Part shown: in pieces, positions 11,324 to 22,859 of the stretch | Numbering within the stretch: position 1 is the stretch's first letter | Layout: every line of letters starts with the position of its first letter | Assembly: GCF_011075055.1 (NCBI RefSeq) | Contig: NC_058138.1 | Coordinates: 2,170,001 to 2,234,000, forward strand | Length of the DNA stretch: 64,000 bases | Source: Mangifera indica | Lineage: Eukaryota; Streptophyta; Magnoliopsida; Sapindales; Anacardiaceae | Reading direction: 5' to 3' | Translations under genes and position numbers: made by a program | Notes under the pieces: model-generated | What the model was told of the DNA's origin: nothing | What the model saw: the letters and a program-made list of their open reading frames with translations, nothing else | Database searches by the model: none

Positions 11324-12664
11324 AATCAGGACGGAGTTGAAATAATACAAACTTTGCCTGTGTAATTTAGAAACTTGTATAATATAGTTCTATCTTGTAG
11401 AATCTCTTCTCTTTTGAATTTGATTTGGTCTCCTCTTGCATCATACATACAGGAAACATACTTGCCTTGTACATTTGCATGAATGTCAATCCATATGCGT
11501 CGCCATCTTGATATACTCATAGTATTGTTCAATTTTCCGGTATGCATATTTATTCAGAACTGAAGAATTTAGATTGCCAGAATGAATAGGTTTAATTTCC
11601 TGTTACAAGTCGATAACTCATTACTTGTGAAGAAAGATGCCTCAATAATTTCAAGTTCTCCTAATGACTACAAAGTTTACATATTTGAAAGCATTCTGCA
11701 GGGATTTATTTATATATTCAATCTCCTGTACACACAGACTCAGTTCCTGATATCCTCTGGTTTCTTGGATTCTTTGAGTTACCTCTTTGTGCTTCAGGAT
11801 TTTGACTTTTATTTGTAAGCCATAATAATTACATTCAAGCGGAAATAATTAAACACCAAACTATTATTCATGTAAATAATAATTGTATTCATAAAATCGA
11901 ATTATCATTCATATAAATTATAATTACATTAATACCATAAACAATTAATTAAATCCATAATGAATTATTAATATATTTATAAAGAAATAATTAATTATGT
12001 CCCTGATACGAGACAATTATATGCATAATGTAAGTCGCTATTACATTTATAAAGAAACAATTATTATGCGTATGAATCTTAAATTTTATGTTTTTCACAT
12101 AGATCGAAGATAGAATAACATAGCGTAGTTTCAAGGTATTTTATAACATACTAGTTATAAAGAGAATTAGTGAAAAATTTAGAAGATGTTGATTTCTTTC
12201 ACTTAACTGCTCGGTTTAATAATAGATAAAAACAACTTAAGATTTTTCTATTTATAAGTTGTTATTAGTTGTGTGTTGATTATGTAATAAAATTTTATAT
12301 AATTATTAATGTAAGGGGTAGAGAGAACACAGATTTTTATTTATAAAGTTAATTGTGACTATCTATAAAAAGTCAGATCTTTATAAAGTAACATGTCTTT
12401 TAATTATAAAGAGTCACACCTTATCATTAAAGAAGAGTCATCTCTTTTTATTATAAGAAGTCATATTTTTACATTAACTAATCAAATTTAGGTATTAAAT
12501 ATCTTATTAAATGTTAATTATTTTATCAAATAAATACAATTATACTAGATAAAAAAACTTTTTTTTAATATCGCGTGAGACATAATTCTTACATTATTCC
12601 CTGTCTTTGATATGAAATTCCTAGAACAAGAGGTACTCCTACTAGAAATGTTTGCACAAGTTGG
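11324..12664. other. 3' flank and AT-rich intergenic stretch, no gene
   Basis: This holds the 3' UTR of the MSBP gene (to perhaps ~11550) and then very AT-rich sequence with repeated ATTATTCAT/TAATTA words (11820-12010) and repeated 'aaagagtca'-like words (12350-12480). The open frames here are short, lack plant coding features and are not supported. Confidence 0.45.
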
Positions 12665-12672
12665 CCTAGAAG

Positions 12673-12999
12673 TAGGGATGGATTCGAGCCGAGTCGAGCT
12701 CGGCTCGTAGCCAGCTCGGGCTCGGCTCGGCTCGAGTTTGGCTCGTTTTCAGCTCGGCTCGGTAACGGCTCGGCTCGGCTCGTTTTTTATATCAAAACGA
12801 CACCGTTTTGTATATATATATAGATCAAAATGATGCCGTTTTGTATAAAAAAATTTTTAAAAAAATATACTGAGCCAATCCAAGCCAGCTCGGGCTCAGC
12901 TCGAGCTCGATCGAGCCGAGCTGAGCCCGGCTCGTTTTGGGCTCGAACCGAGCCGAACCGAGCTCGAGCTCGAGCTGGCTCGGCTCGAATCCAACCCTA
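12673..12999. mobile_element. hAT-type MITE, GAGCCGAGCTCGGCTCG palindrome
   Basis: A 327-bp inverted-repeat element starting TAGGGATGGATTCGAGCCGAG and ending with the inverse, CTCGGCTCGAATCCAACCCTA. It is flanked by a perfect 8-bp target duplication CCTAGAAG (12665-12672 and 13000-13007), diagnostic of the hAT superfamily. The arms are runs of GAGCC/CTCGG words. The centre has two AAAACGACACCGTTTTG-like words (AAAATGATGCCGTTTTG in the second). Its GC content is far above that of its surroundings. The open frames across it are translations of the repeat. Confidence 0.88.
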
Positions 13000-13079
13000 C
13001 CTAGAAGGCTTTTGAATGCACGGGCATGGCTGCGGGATTTTGTTTTCACATGTCCATTGATGGATCAAATAACACAATT

Positions 13080-13430
13080 AAGAGTGAATTTGAGCTGAGC
13101 CAGTTTGGGCTTGCCCTTGTTATTTGTCTCAAATGAGCCAAGTTTAAATTAAAATAATTTCAGCTTGTCGCGCTTGAGCTTAGTTAAGATCAATGAGTTA
13201 GTCTCACTAACAATGAGTTTGGGCTTGACTTTTTGTTGACTTTTTAAAATTCTCTAGCCATTATTCTACTTTGCCGACGATTCTTTTTTCCTTTTATGGA
13301 TTCTTCTTTCTAATAACTTTTTTTCTACTCTGACATTACTGGTCTTATTTGAGTTTGAACTAGTCATCTAGAAGTCTAGTTGATTTTAAACTGATAATTC
13401 TCAAGCTCGGTTTAACTCGAATCCATCCTA
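13080..13430. repeat. Decayed relative of the neighbouring hAT MITE
   Basis: Words such as GAGCTGAGCC, TGGGCTTG and GCTTGAGCT, and a right end CTCGAATCCATCCTA that mirrors the MITE terminus, suggest an old diverged copy of the same family. No target duplication or clean left end can be seen, so this is a weak call. Confidence 0.3.
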
Positions 13431-14233
13431 AAACACAACCTCATGAATGTGCTCATCATTAAAATGTATTATAGAGCCATGTGAAAAATAAAAAATCCCT
13501 TGGAAAAACTTTTAACGTATCAGAAAAATCCTAAAAACCTCAAAAGGGTACTTCCTTAATTTTCACTAATAATCCCTACTTTGTTCGGTGCATGCTCAAA
13601 CTATAACACATTTTCATATTTGTATCAGACCATCTTAGCACTGGTAAATAAAATAAATCCAAAAACATTATTTCTGCTCGTCAAATTTTTTTCTAAATTT
13701 CTTGCATCAAGGATCAAAGGTTTGTATCCAACTTACAAGCCTTAAGTGCTGAGTGGGGGCTTATGCTCCCACTTGAACAATAACTAGTCTCATACTAGCT
13801 AAATTATGAATCAAATAAACCCCAATTTTGGTAAATAAAGAACATGGGCATACCAAAAATCTCTAATATATCCATTATATTTAGATTCCAGCATCAAAAG
13901 CTCCAAAGAAACCTGATATGTTTGCCTAAAAGGAACGACAAATTTCCTCTAACGTTCTTGGTGCTTGTCCCAAATGAAAACATTGCCTCAAGTGTTAAAT
14001 AAATCTTGAAATAAAATTGTTAGTGTAAGAAACACTCTAATCGTGTGAAATCTTGAACTGTTGGTGCGATTTCTTTGAGTTGGTGTAGTAAAAATATGCC
14101 TACACAAACTTTGGTAATTTTCTTAAGAAAATCATGACAACTCAAGGAAAATCCTCTTTTGCAGTTGGCATAAAAAGTTATGGCAGTTGGAAAAAAATAG
14201 GCTAACTTTTGAATTTGTTGACATTCATATATA

Positions 14234-14491
14234 GGCTAAAAGACTTATTCCGACCCAAGGTATAGTGAAATCCGAAACTCTCATCCTTTAACTTTCGAAA
14301 ATCTAAATACCTACTCCTGAGTTAAAATTTGTTCAAAAAATAGACTTATTGTTAAATGATGATTTCACCCTAAATCCTAACTGAAAATTTTAATAGATTT
14401 TAGCTTATGAGTGGGTGTTTGGTTTTTTGAAAGTTGAAAGATGAGAGTTTAGGTTTTCATTATACTTTGGGTGGGAATAAGTCTTTTGGCC
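14234..14491. mobile_element. MITE with ~65-bp terminal inverted repeats
   Basis: The left end GGCTAAAAGACTTATTCC and the right end GGGAATAAGTCTTTTGGCC are inverted copies. Similarity runs ~65 bp inward through 'ccaaggtatagtgaaa'/'tttcattatactttgg' and the CTCTCAT words. The total is ~258 bp with no coding potential. Flanks are TATATA-like, so a short TA-rich target duplication is possible but not provable. Confidence 0.7.
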
Positions 14492-14929
14492 TTTATATAT
14501 ACAAGACTCAACAAACAACATTCCTATTCTCTTCAAACTTAACAACATCCGCAACATGTATTACGAAGACACCAATAATCTTTATTATCAATTTGTAGAC
14601 TCAAAAACACTCGAATGACAACGACGACTAAACACAATTGTAGTATGATACCTTTGTGCCAACACATATTTCAATTCAAAAACCTTCAAAACGCTCACTA
14701 AATCTTCTATGTTGGAAATTAAGAACTACAAAATGGTCGGGTTTTGGATGAAATTGAATTCAAAGTGGGTGGAGTTTGAAAGTTCCAAATCGTGGAAAAC
14801 AAATGAAAATTGAATTTATATATAGGTATTTTTGTCAATATGCCAACTTATGGTTATATAGGATAAGAGTTGAAAGTTTAATTATTTATGTGACAACCCC
14901 TACAAATATGATTAATTCATTTAACGAGA

Positions 14930-15340
14930 GTTGGTGTCACAATGGCCTTGAATGTTGTAAATATTATTTGAACAATATTTGGATGTAAAATACGTTTTTA
15001 TTTCTTCAGTGGCTTGATTTCCCTTACCATAATCACACCACACTTTGTTGAGATTGATATCAGAAGAATGTAATGGAAAATTCGGGGAAAACAGTGCATG
15101 GAATTGTAGTGCAAAGAGAACAAAAGGTACGTAAACCAACTTTTCACTTTTTGGTTAGTATTGGATTATTAAAGATTTTCTTTGCAAATGTTTTTTTTTA
15201 TGTATCATCATTATCATAAATAGGTGATTGCTTTCAGTCTGGCAAGGCAGCAGGCTGATGATTAGTTAACTGAGGAGCTCCACACAGTTATACGTGCATT
15301 TGGGCACCGAATTCCTCTCACTCTTAAGGGTTTACTTAAT
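14930..15340 (+). repeat. Copy of an NLR downstream segment (pairs with 54265-54640)
   Basis: The sequence around 'ttgaacaatatttggatg' at ~14967 matches 54286 onward, and the next ~140 bp align by eye (TTCAATGGTTTGATT, AGAA-TGTAATGGAAAAT, GGGGAAAACAG). A later 'aggagctccacac...accgaattcc' at ~15272 aligns with the GGAGACACTTGTC...TACTGAATTCC stretch at ~54580, which itself resembles the NLR 3' end at 52150. It is therefore a remnant of the same duplicated unit, ~39 kb from its partner. Confidence 0.6.
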
Positions 15341-15559
15341 TTGTGATGCTTGTGAAATTACTTGGTTGTTGAACATCAGGTAAGTTCAAAGTCCTCAAAT
15401 TTTACTACTCTCAGTATGTGCTCGACTTATAACAGAGAAAGCTGATCTATATGCAAGTGGAGCTGTTATTTGGAGCTGTTAATTGGCATCAAAGCAACTA
15501 TTTCAAGAAATGAAGGAAAAAATTTAAAATAAGGAACCCATAAATGCACATACATATAA

Positions 15560-15795
15560 AACTTCCTGTACGAGGGAGAATGTGGCCATATCTACTATTA
15601 TGTTTGTGTTTCTGGTTTAATTCATGTATCAAGGAGAATGCGACCAATCCTTTTTCTGTATACCCAAATAAGATGAACTATATATGTAATATATGGTTTG
15701 ATTTATTGAATCTTTATAGCAGGATTTTCATTTCATTCGACCTATTGATTTTGTGCACATATACGAAGACCACTTGAAGAAGACAATGAAAACTG
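15560..15795. repeat. Zinc-finger-unit 3' module, copy 1
   Basis: This segment (GGGAGAATGTGGCC ... CTGTTTGTGTTTCTGGTTTAA-like ... AAATAAGATGAACTATAT ... AGAAGACAATGAAAA) is shared with ~19285-19550 and ~22500-22745. It is the distal flank of each zinc-finger unit. No reading frame is conserved among the copies, so it is probably non-coding. Confidence 0.6.
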
Positions 15796-15971
15796 ATATT
15801 ATGATTCAATAAAATTTCTACCATTGTTTACGACATGAAACTGGATCTTAAGCCACATAAGCCATACGACAGAGAAAGGCAACATTTTGTAATTTATCTT
15901 TTTGCCTTGGCTTGCAACACCATGAACTGAAATACTCTAAATCGATGATATATAGATGAAAAAATGGAGAG

Positions 15972-16316
15972 TCAGAGCATATTGCACCTTAGCAGCATGC
16001 AGTTCCAAGAGGATAAAGATCTTATTGGAATATCATCAGACAACTCTCTTAATTGCTCCTTCTTCTTCTTGACCCCACTACTAGAAGCACTGGCATCATC
16101 CTTTCTCTCTCTCTTCTTTTCAGTAGGTCCTTCTCTTGCAGGAGTAGCGACTCTTTCTCTCCTTTTGGGCACCTGGTTTGCACCATCACCTTCACCAAGA
16201 ACTTGAGGGGTAGGAGTGATATCCCTCCTCTCTTGTCCAGGTGATTCATTTATGTCACCACCTTGACCCGTTTCTTGAAAGTTCTCGTCTCTAGATGAAT
16301 CTTCACGGTTGACCAT
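15972..16316 (-). pseudogene. C2H2/EAR zinc-finger gene copy A, truncated before the finger
   Basis: On the minus strand an ATG at 16316 opens MVNREDSSRDENFQ..., with a GEGDGANQVPKRRERVA block and a Lys/Arg/Asp-rich GPTEKKRERKDDASASSSG block that probably gives nuclear localisation. This copy keeps the best-preserved N-terminal frame of the four, but after ~100 residues it diverges at the point where copies B-D encode the zinc finger, and it stops after 114 residues. Finger and EAR motif are both absent. It is head-to-head with copy B. It may still be translated as a short finger-less protein, but truncation makes pseudogene the safer call. Confidence 0.65.
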
Positions 16317-16329
16317 CGTTTGGTAGGAT

Positions 16330-18300
16330 TAAATCAAAGAGATTTTTGTAGATTTTGAAACCACGTATTGCAGGATTGAGAGATAATCTCTAGACTCTAC
16401 CATATAGATGTAAAAATGGACAATCATAACCAGTTTTAGATCAAAGAATACAACCCTAGATGTTTAACCCTAACTTATGAAGATCAAAGCACAAGAAAAA
16501 ATGTGGAGAATGAAAGGCTGCACCTGTTCTTGCACTAGAGCAACCTTTAACCTTACTTGGTGCTGATGATAATTGTTGCAAGGAAGGTGCGTTTATTTAG
16601 AAGGGCTTCTTGCGTTGGGCAGTGCAGATGAAGACAATTTGTACAATTGTACCATTTAAAACAGGCACATTTTCATTTGTTAGATGAGAAATGGAGGATT
16701 AGGATTTAAGGATTAATAGGGACAGAGAAGCTTTGAAACATTTTTGCTAAATCAATTTAGCTTTTGAGCAAAGCATGATTTTCCTGAGCATGATTTTCTT
16801 TTTCTAGAAAATTAATAATTGAAAAAAAATTCATTTTCCATAGACAGTAGATATTAGTAAAGCAATTATCAAACTAGAGACTCTATGAGAACAATGTTTG
16901 GTTTGAACAAACTAAAAATTGTGTAAAATTAGGTTAAAAAAATCGTAGTAGAAAAAAAATGTACGATTAATCTTATTCACCCAAAATAGGGTTCCCTATA
17001 ATATCTTCTTGTATTTTTTGATAGAATTAAGGTATCTATTCATGAATTATTACATCATTTATATAAAAGAATAATCATTATATATATTAGTATTTTTATC
17101 CCTACTATAATTCGGCTGCATTATTAATAATATATGGTATTATTATTATAAATTTTATATTTAGATATATGCTTCAAAAACTTTATAGATTTTAATTTCT
17201 GAAAAATACAACTCTGAGAAAAATATTCTAATTTTATTCAAAACTAATTTCTTATGAACACAGAAAGTTTGTTACATTTCATTCAAACTTTTACAACTTA
17301 ACAACTTTCTGTGTTTATAAGAAATTAGTTTTGAATAAAATTAGAATATTTTTCTCAGGGTGTTATATTTTTGAGAAATTAAAATCTATAAAGTTTTTGA
17401 AGCATATATCTAAATATAAAATTTATAATAATACCCCATTATTCATAATGCATCCAAATTCTAGTAGGTTTTTAGTTAGAGTTAAAAATATTAATATATA
17501 AATACCTTAATTCTAACCAAAGATATTAGAAGATATTGTAAATAGCCCTATTTTGGGTGAATCAAAATAAATTGTGTATTATTTTTCTTCATTATTTATG
17601 TTAATTTGAGTACCATTATTTTTTTGGTAATTTTGTACAATTTCTAGCTTGTTTAGACCAAACATTGTTTCGACGTATTATCTAATTTTATTAAACATAA
17701 CATTGCTTTACTAATATTTATCGTCTCTAAAAGAATGATTTTTTTTTTCAATTATTAATTTTCTAGAATAAGAAAACCATCCTCATGAAAATCATGCTTT
17801 GCTCAAATGCTGAATTGATTTGGCAAAAATGTTTCTTGCTTTCTCTGTATTAACTAAATGCACTTATGAGGTCATTACTTTCCATATTAATTCTTAAATC
17901 CTAATCCTCCATTTCTCATATAACAGCTGAAATTGTGCTTGTCCGAAATGGTATATATAGTTGTACAATTGTCTTCATCTGCATTGCCCCACGCAAGAAA
18001 CCCTTTTAAATAAACCCACCTTCTTTGCAACAATCATCATCTACACCAAGTAAGGTTAAAGGTTGTTCTAGTGCATTAACAGGTACAGGCTCTCATTCTC
18101 CATATATTTTCTTGTGCTTTGATCTTCATAGGTTAGGGTTTAACATCTAGGGTTATATTCTTTGTTCTAATACTTGTTTTCACTGTCCATTGTTACATCT
18201 ATATTGTAGAGCCTAGGGATTATCTTTCAATCTTGTAATACAAAGCGTCAAATCTAACAATCTTTGTTTCAAAATCTATAGAAACCCTCTTGATTTAATC
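16330..18300. repeat. Inverted-repeat intergenic region between zinc-finger copies A and B
   Basis: Left arm ~16330-17270 and right arm ~17303-18300 are inverted copies. At the centre TTCTTATGAACACAGAAAGTT (left) is mirrored by AACTTTCTGTGTTTATAAGAA (right), with a spacer of only ~32 bases around 17286. Matching outer landmarks include the CACCTTCCTTGCAAC-type and TTAGGGTT-AACATCTAGGG words, each also present between copies C and D. Together with the flanking genes this is a long near-palindrome of more than 2.5 kb. Confidence 0.8.
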
Positions 18301-18310
18301 CTACCAAACG

Positions 18311-18987
18311 ATGGTCAACCGTGGTGTTTCATCTAGAGACAAAAACGTTCAAGGAAAGGGTCAAGTTGGTGGAAAAAATGAATCACTTGACAAGAGAGGA
18401 GGAATATCACTCCTACCACTCAAGTTCTTGGTGAAGGCGATGGTGCAAGGGAGGTGCCCGGAAGGCGAGAAAGAGCCACTGCTCTTGCAGGTGAAGGATC
18501 TATTGAAAATAAGAGAGGGAGAAAGGATGATGCTAGTGCCTTTAGTAGTGGGGTTGAGGACAAGCGCAAGAAAGGAGAGTTGCCTGAGATTCCAAGCAGA
18601 TCTCATTCTTGTTACATGTGTGGGAAGAAATTTCAATCATCGAAAGCTGCGTCTGGCCATATGTGTACTCATAGATTTGAAGATGTGCTTGTCTAGGGTG
18701 TGCTTCCTTGGCTCATTTATTTCCCTGAGGAATGGCAAGGTGTTAAGGAGCAACTGGCTCCGCCTCTCCTAAACATCGCTTAAAAGGTTTTACAAGGGCC
18801 TCACGGAGGGTTTTTTTTTGGCCGTAAAGGTCTGAGAATTGATCTGAATGAAGAGATGCCGCAAAGTGATAGTACCCCAATTTTTTCGTCATCTTCTCCA
18901 AAGAAAGATGGTGGTATAAAGCTGGACCTGAACAAGCCAACCCCTCCAGAGGATGAAGATGGTGACAACGATGCTAGTTCAGTTTGA
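18311..18987 (+). pseudogene. C2H2/EAR zinc-finger gene copy B, frameshifted
   Basis: The ATG at 18311 opens MVNRGVSSRDKNVQGKGQ. A one-base loss near 18388 (CACTTGACAAG where copies A and C have CACCTGGACAAG) then moves the frame. The second frame carries RRERATALAGEGSIENKRGRK and a complete finger, CYMCGKKFQSSKAASGHMCTH (C-x2-C-x12-H-x3-H), near 18610-18672. A TAG follows at ~18694. Further in-frame fragments reach IKLDLNKPTPPEDEDGDN, an EAR-type LxLxL/DLN repression motif, before the TGA at 18985. Intact relatives would be small nuclear repressors with one plant C2H2 finger. At least one frameshift and two stops make this copy a pseudogene. Confidence 0.75.
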
Positions 18988-19254
18988 TCAGTTGTTGGCT
19001 TTTATTTAGTTATTTTTTTAAAATAAAGATGGACTGTATTGTTCTACCTTCATGTTTATGGATATTTTGTTATAATTTGGGAAGAATGATTGAAAAAAAA
19101 AAACCTGAATAAATGCAAATGCTGAAATTTTTATTAACTGAGGAAGTGTAAGACACTGTGCACTAAGAGATAATGAAATTACATGGTTTTTATAGGCTTT
19201 CACAATTATCCACTATCCTATTTATTGCACGTTAACTACATGAAGTTATATTTA

Positions 19255-19550
19255 AAATAAGGAACCCATAAATACACATACACAGAACACTTCCTGTATG
19301 AAGGAGAATGTGAACATATCTACTATTCTGTTTGTGTTTCTGGTTTAATTCTTTTATCAAGAAGAATGCGACCAACCCTTTATAGGTCTTTTCAGTTTAT
19401 ATACCCAAATAAGATGAACTATATGTAATGTATGGTTTGATTTATGGAATCTTTATAGCAGGGTTTTTATTTCATATCAGTCTACCTATTGATTTCGTGC
19501 GCATACGAAGATCAGTTGAGGAAGACAACGAAAAACTGAAATGTGAAGTT
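19255..19550. repeat. Zinc-finger-unit 3' module, copy 2
   Basis: It matches 15530-15795 in the same phrases (AAGGAACCCATAAAT, GAGAATGTG, CTGTTTGTGTTTCTGGTTTAA-like, AAATAAGATGAACTATAT). It begins ~270 bases after the stop of copy B, consistent with being the distal flank of a repeated unit. Confidence 0.6.
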
Positions 19551-20005
19551 TGTTTGGATCAAACCATTTTTATGGTAAATTAGTCAGCTTCATACTGACC
19601 TAGTTCAATTGACAAACCTATTCAGGAGTAATATAATAATTTTGAAAAGTGAAATAGTTAGATATAATAAGATAAAATAACTTTCTAACATTGTATTGAA
19701 ACTATTTTCCATTAATGTAATTAAGCTTTTGATGAAAATTTATAATTCTCCTTCATACAGGAAATGCACAACTGTATAAACCCATAAAGACATGCATGCA
19801 AACTTAAAAACTGTTGAAGTGTGATTCAAATATTAATGATTAAATAAGGATATATGAGTTAATAAATAATTTCAATGTTTGCATTTATTTATTTTAATCT
19901 TTCTCCTCAAATTGCAACGAGAAAGATCTATATATTAATATGAGGTATAGCAATACAGTCAATCTTTATTTCAAAAAAAAATACCAAATGCAAGCCAACA
20001 ACTCA

Positions 20006-20673
20006 TCAAATAGAACTAGCACCGTTGTCACCATCATCATCCTTCGGAGGGGGTAGCTTGTTCAGGTCCAACTTTATACCACTGGAGAAGATGGCGAAAA
20101 AGTCAAGGGATTTTCACTTTGCGGCATCTGCTCATTTAGATCAATGTTCAAACCTCTAGGGACAGCGGAAACCCCTTCATGAGGTCCTTGTAAAGCCTTT
20201 TGAGCAAAATTTAGAAGAGTCAAGAGCTAGTTGCTCCTTAACACCATGCAGTTCCTCAAGGATGCAGACTGGTAGAGGAAACGCACCTTGGAGAAGCACA
20301 TTTTCAAATCTATGAGTACGCATATGTCCATACACAACCATCAATGATGAAATTTCCTCCCACACATGTAACAAGAAGATCTGATTGGAATATCAACAGG
20401 TAACTCTCCTAATTTCTTCTGCTTCTCAACCCCACTACTAGAAGCACCTACATCATCCTTTCTCCCTCTCTTCTTTTCAGCAAATCCTTCTCCTGCAGGA
20501 GCAGCAACTCTTTCTCTCCTTCGAGGCACCTACTTTGCACCATCGCCTTCGCTAAAAACTCGAGGGGTAGGAGTGACGTCCCTTCTCTCTTGTCCAGGTG
20601 ATTCATTTCTGCCACCACCTTGACCCTTTTCTTGAACGTTCTTGTCTTTAGATGAATTTCCACGGTTGGCCAT
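20006..20673 (-). pseudogene. C2H2/EAR zinc-finger gene copy C, stop and frameshift
   Basis: On the minus strand the ATG at 20673 opens MANRGNSSKDKNVQEKGQGG. After ~47 codons an in-frame TAG falls where copy A encodes Gln in GANQVP. The same frame then continues through RRRERVAAPAGEG, EKKRGRKDD and the first half of the finger, CYMCGRKFHH, before a stop. The second half (VVYGHMRTHRFENVL) lies in another frame around 20300. The C-terminus keeps a LDLNK-type EAR motif near 20060. It is head-to-head with copy D. Two independent disruptions support a pseudogene. Confidence 0.75.
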
Positions 20674-21641
20674 CGTTTGGTACGATTAAATCAAAAGGGT
20701 TTCTATAGATTTTGAAACTATGTATTGCAGGATTGAAAGGTAATATCTGGACTCTATTATATAGATGTTAGAATGTACAATTATAACCGGTTTTAAATCA
20801 AAGAATACAACCCTAGATATTTAACCCTAACTTATGAAGATCAAAGCACAAGAAAAAATGTGGACAATGAAAGGTTGCACCTGTTCCAGCACTAGAGCAA
20901 CTTTAACCTTACTTGGTGCTGATGATAATATTTGCAAGGAAGGTGCGTTTATTTAAAAGGGTTTCCTGCGTTGTGCAGGGCAGATGAAGACAATTTGTAC
21001 AACTGTACCATTTAAAAACGGCACAATTTCAGCTGTTATATGAGAAATGGAGGATTAGGATTTAAGGATTAATAGGAAGAATAATGAACTATAATAAATT
21101 CATTTTAGTTAGAAAAGAAAATCATCCTCAGGAAAATCATGCTTTGCTCAAATGCTCAATTGATTTAGCAAAAATGTTTCAAAGGTTCTCTACATTTCTC
21201 TGCATTAACTAAAATGCATTTATTAGGTCATTACGTTCCCTGTTAATCCTTTAAATCTAATCCTCCATTTCTCATCTAACAGCCGCAATCGTGCTTGTTT
21301 TAAATGGTACAGTTGTACAAACTGTCTTGATCTGCACTGCACAACGCAAGAAACTTCTAAATAAACCCACCTTCCTTGCAACAATTATCATCAGCACCAA
21401 GTAAGGTTAAAGGTTGCTCTAGTGCAAGAACAGGTGCGGCCTTTCATTCTCCACATTTTTTTCTTGTGCTTTGATCATCATAAGTTAGGGTTAAACATCT
21501 AGGGTTGTATTCTTTGATTTAAGACCGGTTATAATTGTCCATTTTTACATCTATATAATAGAGCCTAGAGATTATCTTTCAATCCTGCAATACATAGTTT
21601 CAAAATCTACAGAAACTCTTTTGATTTAATCCTACCAAACG
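20674..21641. repeat. Inverted-repeat intergenic region between zinc-finger copies C and D
   Basis: The two halves mirror each other around ~21100. For example, 'ggaggattaggatttaaggattaatagg' at ~21050 is the inverse of 'ctgttaatcctttaaatctaatcctcc' at ~21240, and the TTAGGGTT...CATCTAGGG words appear inverted at both ends. The A-B region is the same structure but ~1 kb longer, because it carries an extra inverted segment at its centre. Confidence 0.75.
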
Positions 21642-22319
21642 ATGGTCAACCGCGGAGATTCATCTAGAGACAAGATCATTCAGGAAAAGGGTCAAGGTGG
21701 TGGCTGAAATGAATAAACTGAACATGGGAGGAGGGATATCACTCCTACCTCTCAAGTTCCTAGTGAAGGCGATGGTGCAAAGAAGGTCCCGGAAGGAGAG
21801 AAAGACTCCCTGCTCCTGCAGGAGAAGGATCTGCTGAAAAGAAGAGAGAGAAAAAGGATGATGTCGGTGCTTCTAGTAGTGGGGTTGAGAAGAAGCAGAA
21901 GAAATTAGGAGGTGGCCTAATGATATTCCAATCAAATCTTCTTGTAAACTGTGTGGGAGGAATTTTCACTCATTGAAGGCTGTGTATGGACATATGCGTA
22001 CTCATAAAATTGAAGATCTGCTTGTCCAGGGCGGCCTTCCTCTGCCAGTCTATATCCCAGAGGAACCACGTGTTCTTAAGAAGCAATTGGCTTCTGCTCT
22101 CCTGGAGGCTGCTCAAGGTGTTTTACAAGGACCTCATGGAGGGGTTCCTACTGGCCCCAGAGGTCTGAGCGTTGAAATGAATAAGCAGACACCGCAAAGT
22201 GAAGGTCCTTCGACTTTTTGCCATCTTTTCCAAAGAAAGGTGGTCATTTAAAGCTGGACTCGAACAAGCCATCCCCTCCAGGGGATGACGATGGTGGCAA
22301 CGGTGCTAGTTCTATTTAA
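21642..22319 (+). pseudogene. C2H2/EAR zinc-finger gene copy D, multiple stops
   Basis: The ATG at 21642 opens MVNRGDSSRDKIIQEKGQGG, then TGA and TAA follow within ~10 codons. Further frameshifts separate the basic region from the finger, CKLCGRNFHSLKAVYGHMRTH at ~21948-22010, which is intact in C-x2-C-x12-H-x3-H form. The best-kept part is the region after the finger (LPVYIPEEP...QGVLQGPHGGVP), open to ~22251. The EAR region reads LDSNKP instead of LDLNKP, in yet another frame. Clearly non-functional. Confidence 0.8.
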
Positions 22320-22494
22320 TGAGTTATTGGCCTGCATTTGCTTATTTTCCTTAAAATAAAGATCGATCTTATTGTTCTACCTTAATGTTTATGATTTTAT
22401 GTTGTAATTTGGGTAGAAAGATAAAAAAATCAAATAAATGCAAATGCAGAATTTTTTATTAACCCAAGAAGTGTAGAACACTGTGCACTAAGAA

Positions 22495-22745
22495 ATAATG
22501 AGAATGTGGTCGTGACTACTTTTCTGTTTGTGTTTCTGGTTTAATTTCTGTATCAAGGAGAATGCAGTCATTCCTGTGTTTGTCTTTCTAGTTTATACCC
22601 CCAAATAAGATGAACTATATGTGATGTATAGTTTGGTTTATAGAACCTTAATAGCAGGGTTTTTGTTTCATATCATTCCACCCTTTGATTTCGTGCACAT
22701 ATGCCAAGATCAGTTGAAGAAGACAATGAAAAATGATGTAACGGT
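22495..22745. repeat. Zinc-finger-unit 3' module, copy 3
   Basis: Same phrases as 15560-15795 and 19255-19550: GAGAATGTGG, TGTTTGTGTTTCTGGTTTAA, AAATAAGATGAACTATAT, GAAGAAGACAATGAAAA. It lies ~180 bases after copy D, with the same relation to the gene as the module after copy B. Confidence 0.6.
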
Positions 22746-22859
22746 TCAAAAAAATTTCCACCATTGTTTACAACATGAAACTGGATCTAGTGCTTAAGCT
22801 ACATAACCCATAAGACAGACAAAGGCCAACAACATGAACTGAAATACTCCATATCTTAT

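Noticed and set aside
12825..13049. Open frames on both strands over the GAGCC-rich segment
   Set aside because: They are translations of the hAT MITE palindrome and have only simple repeated residues.
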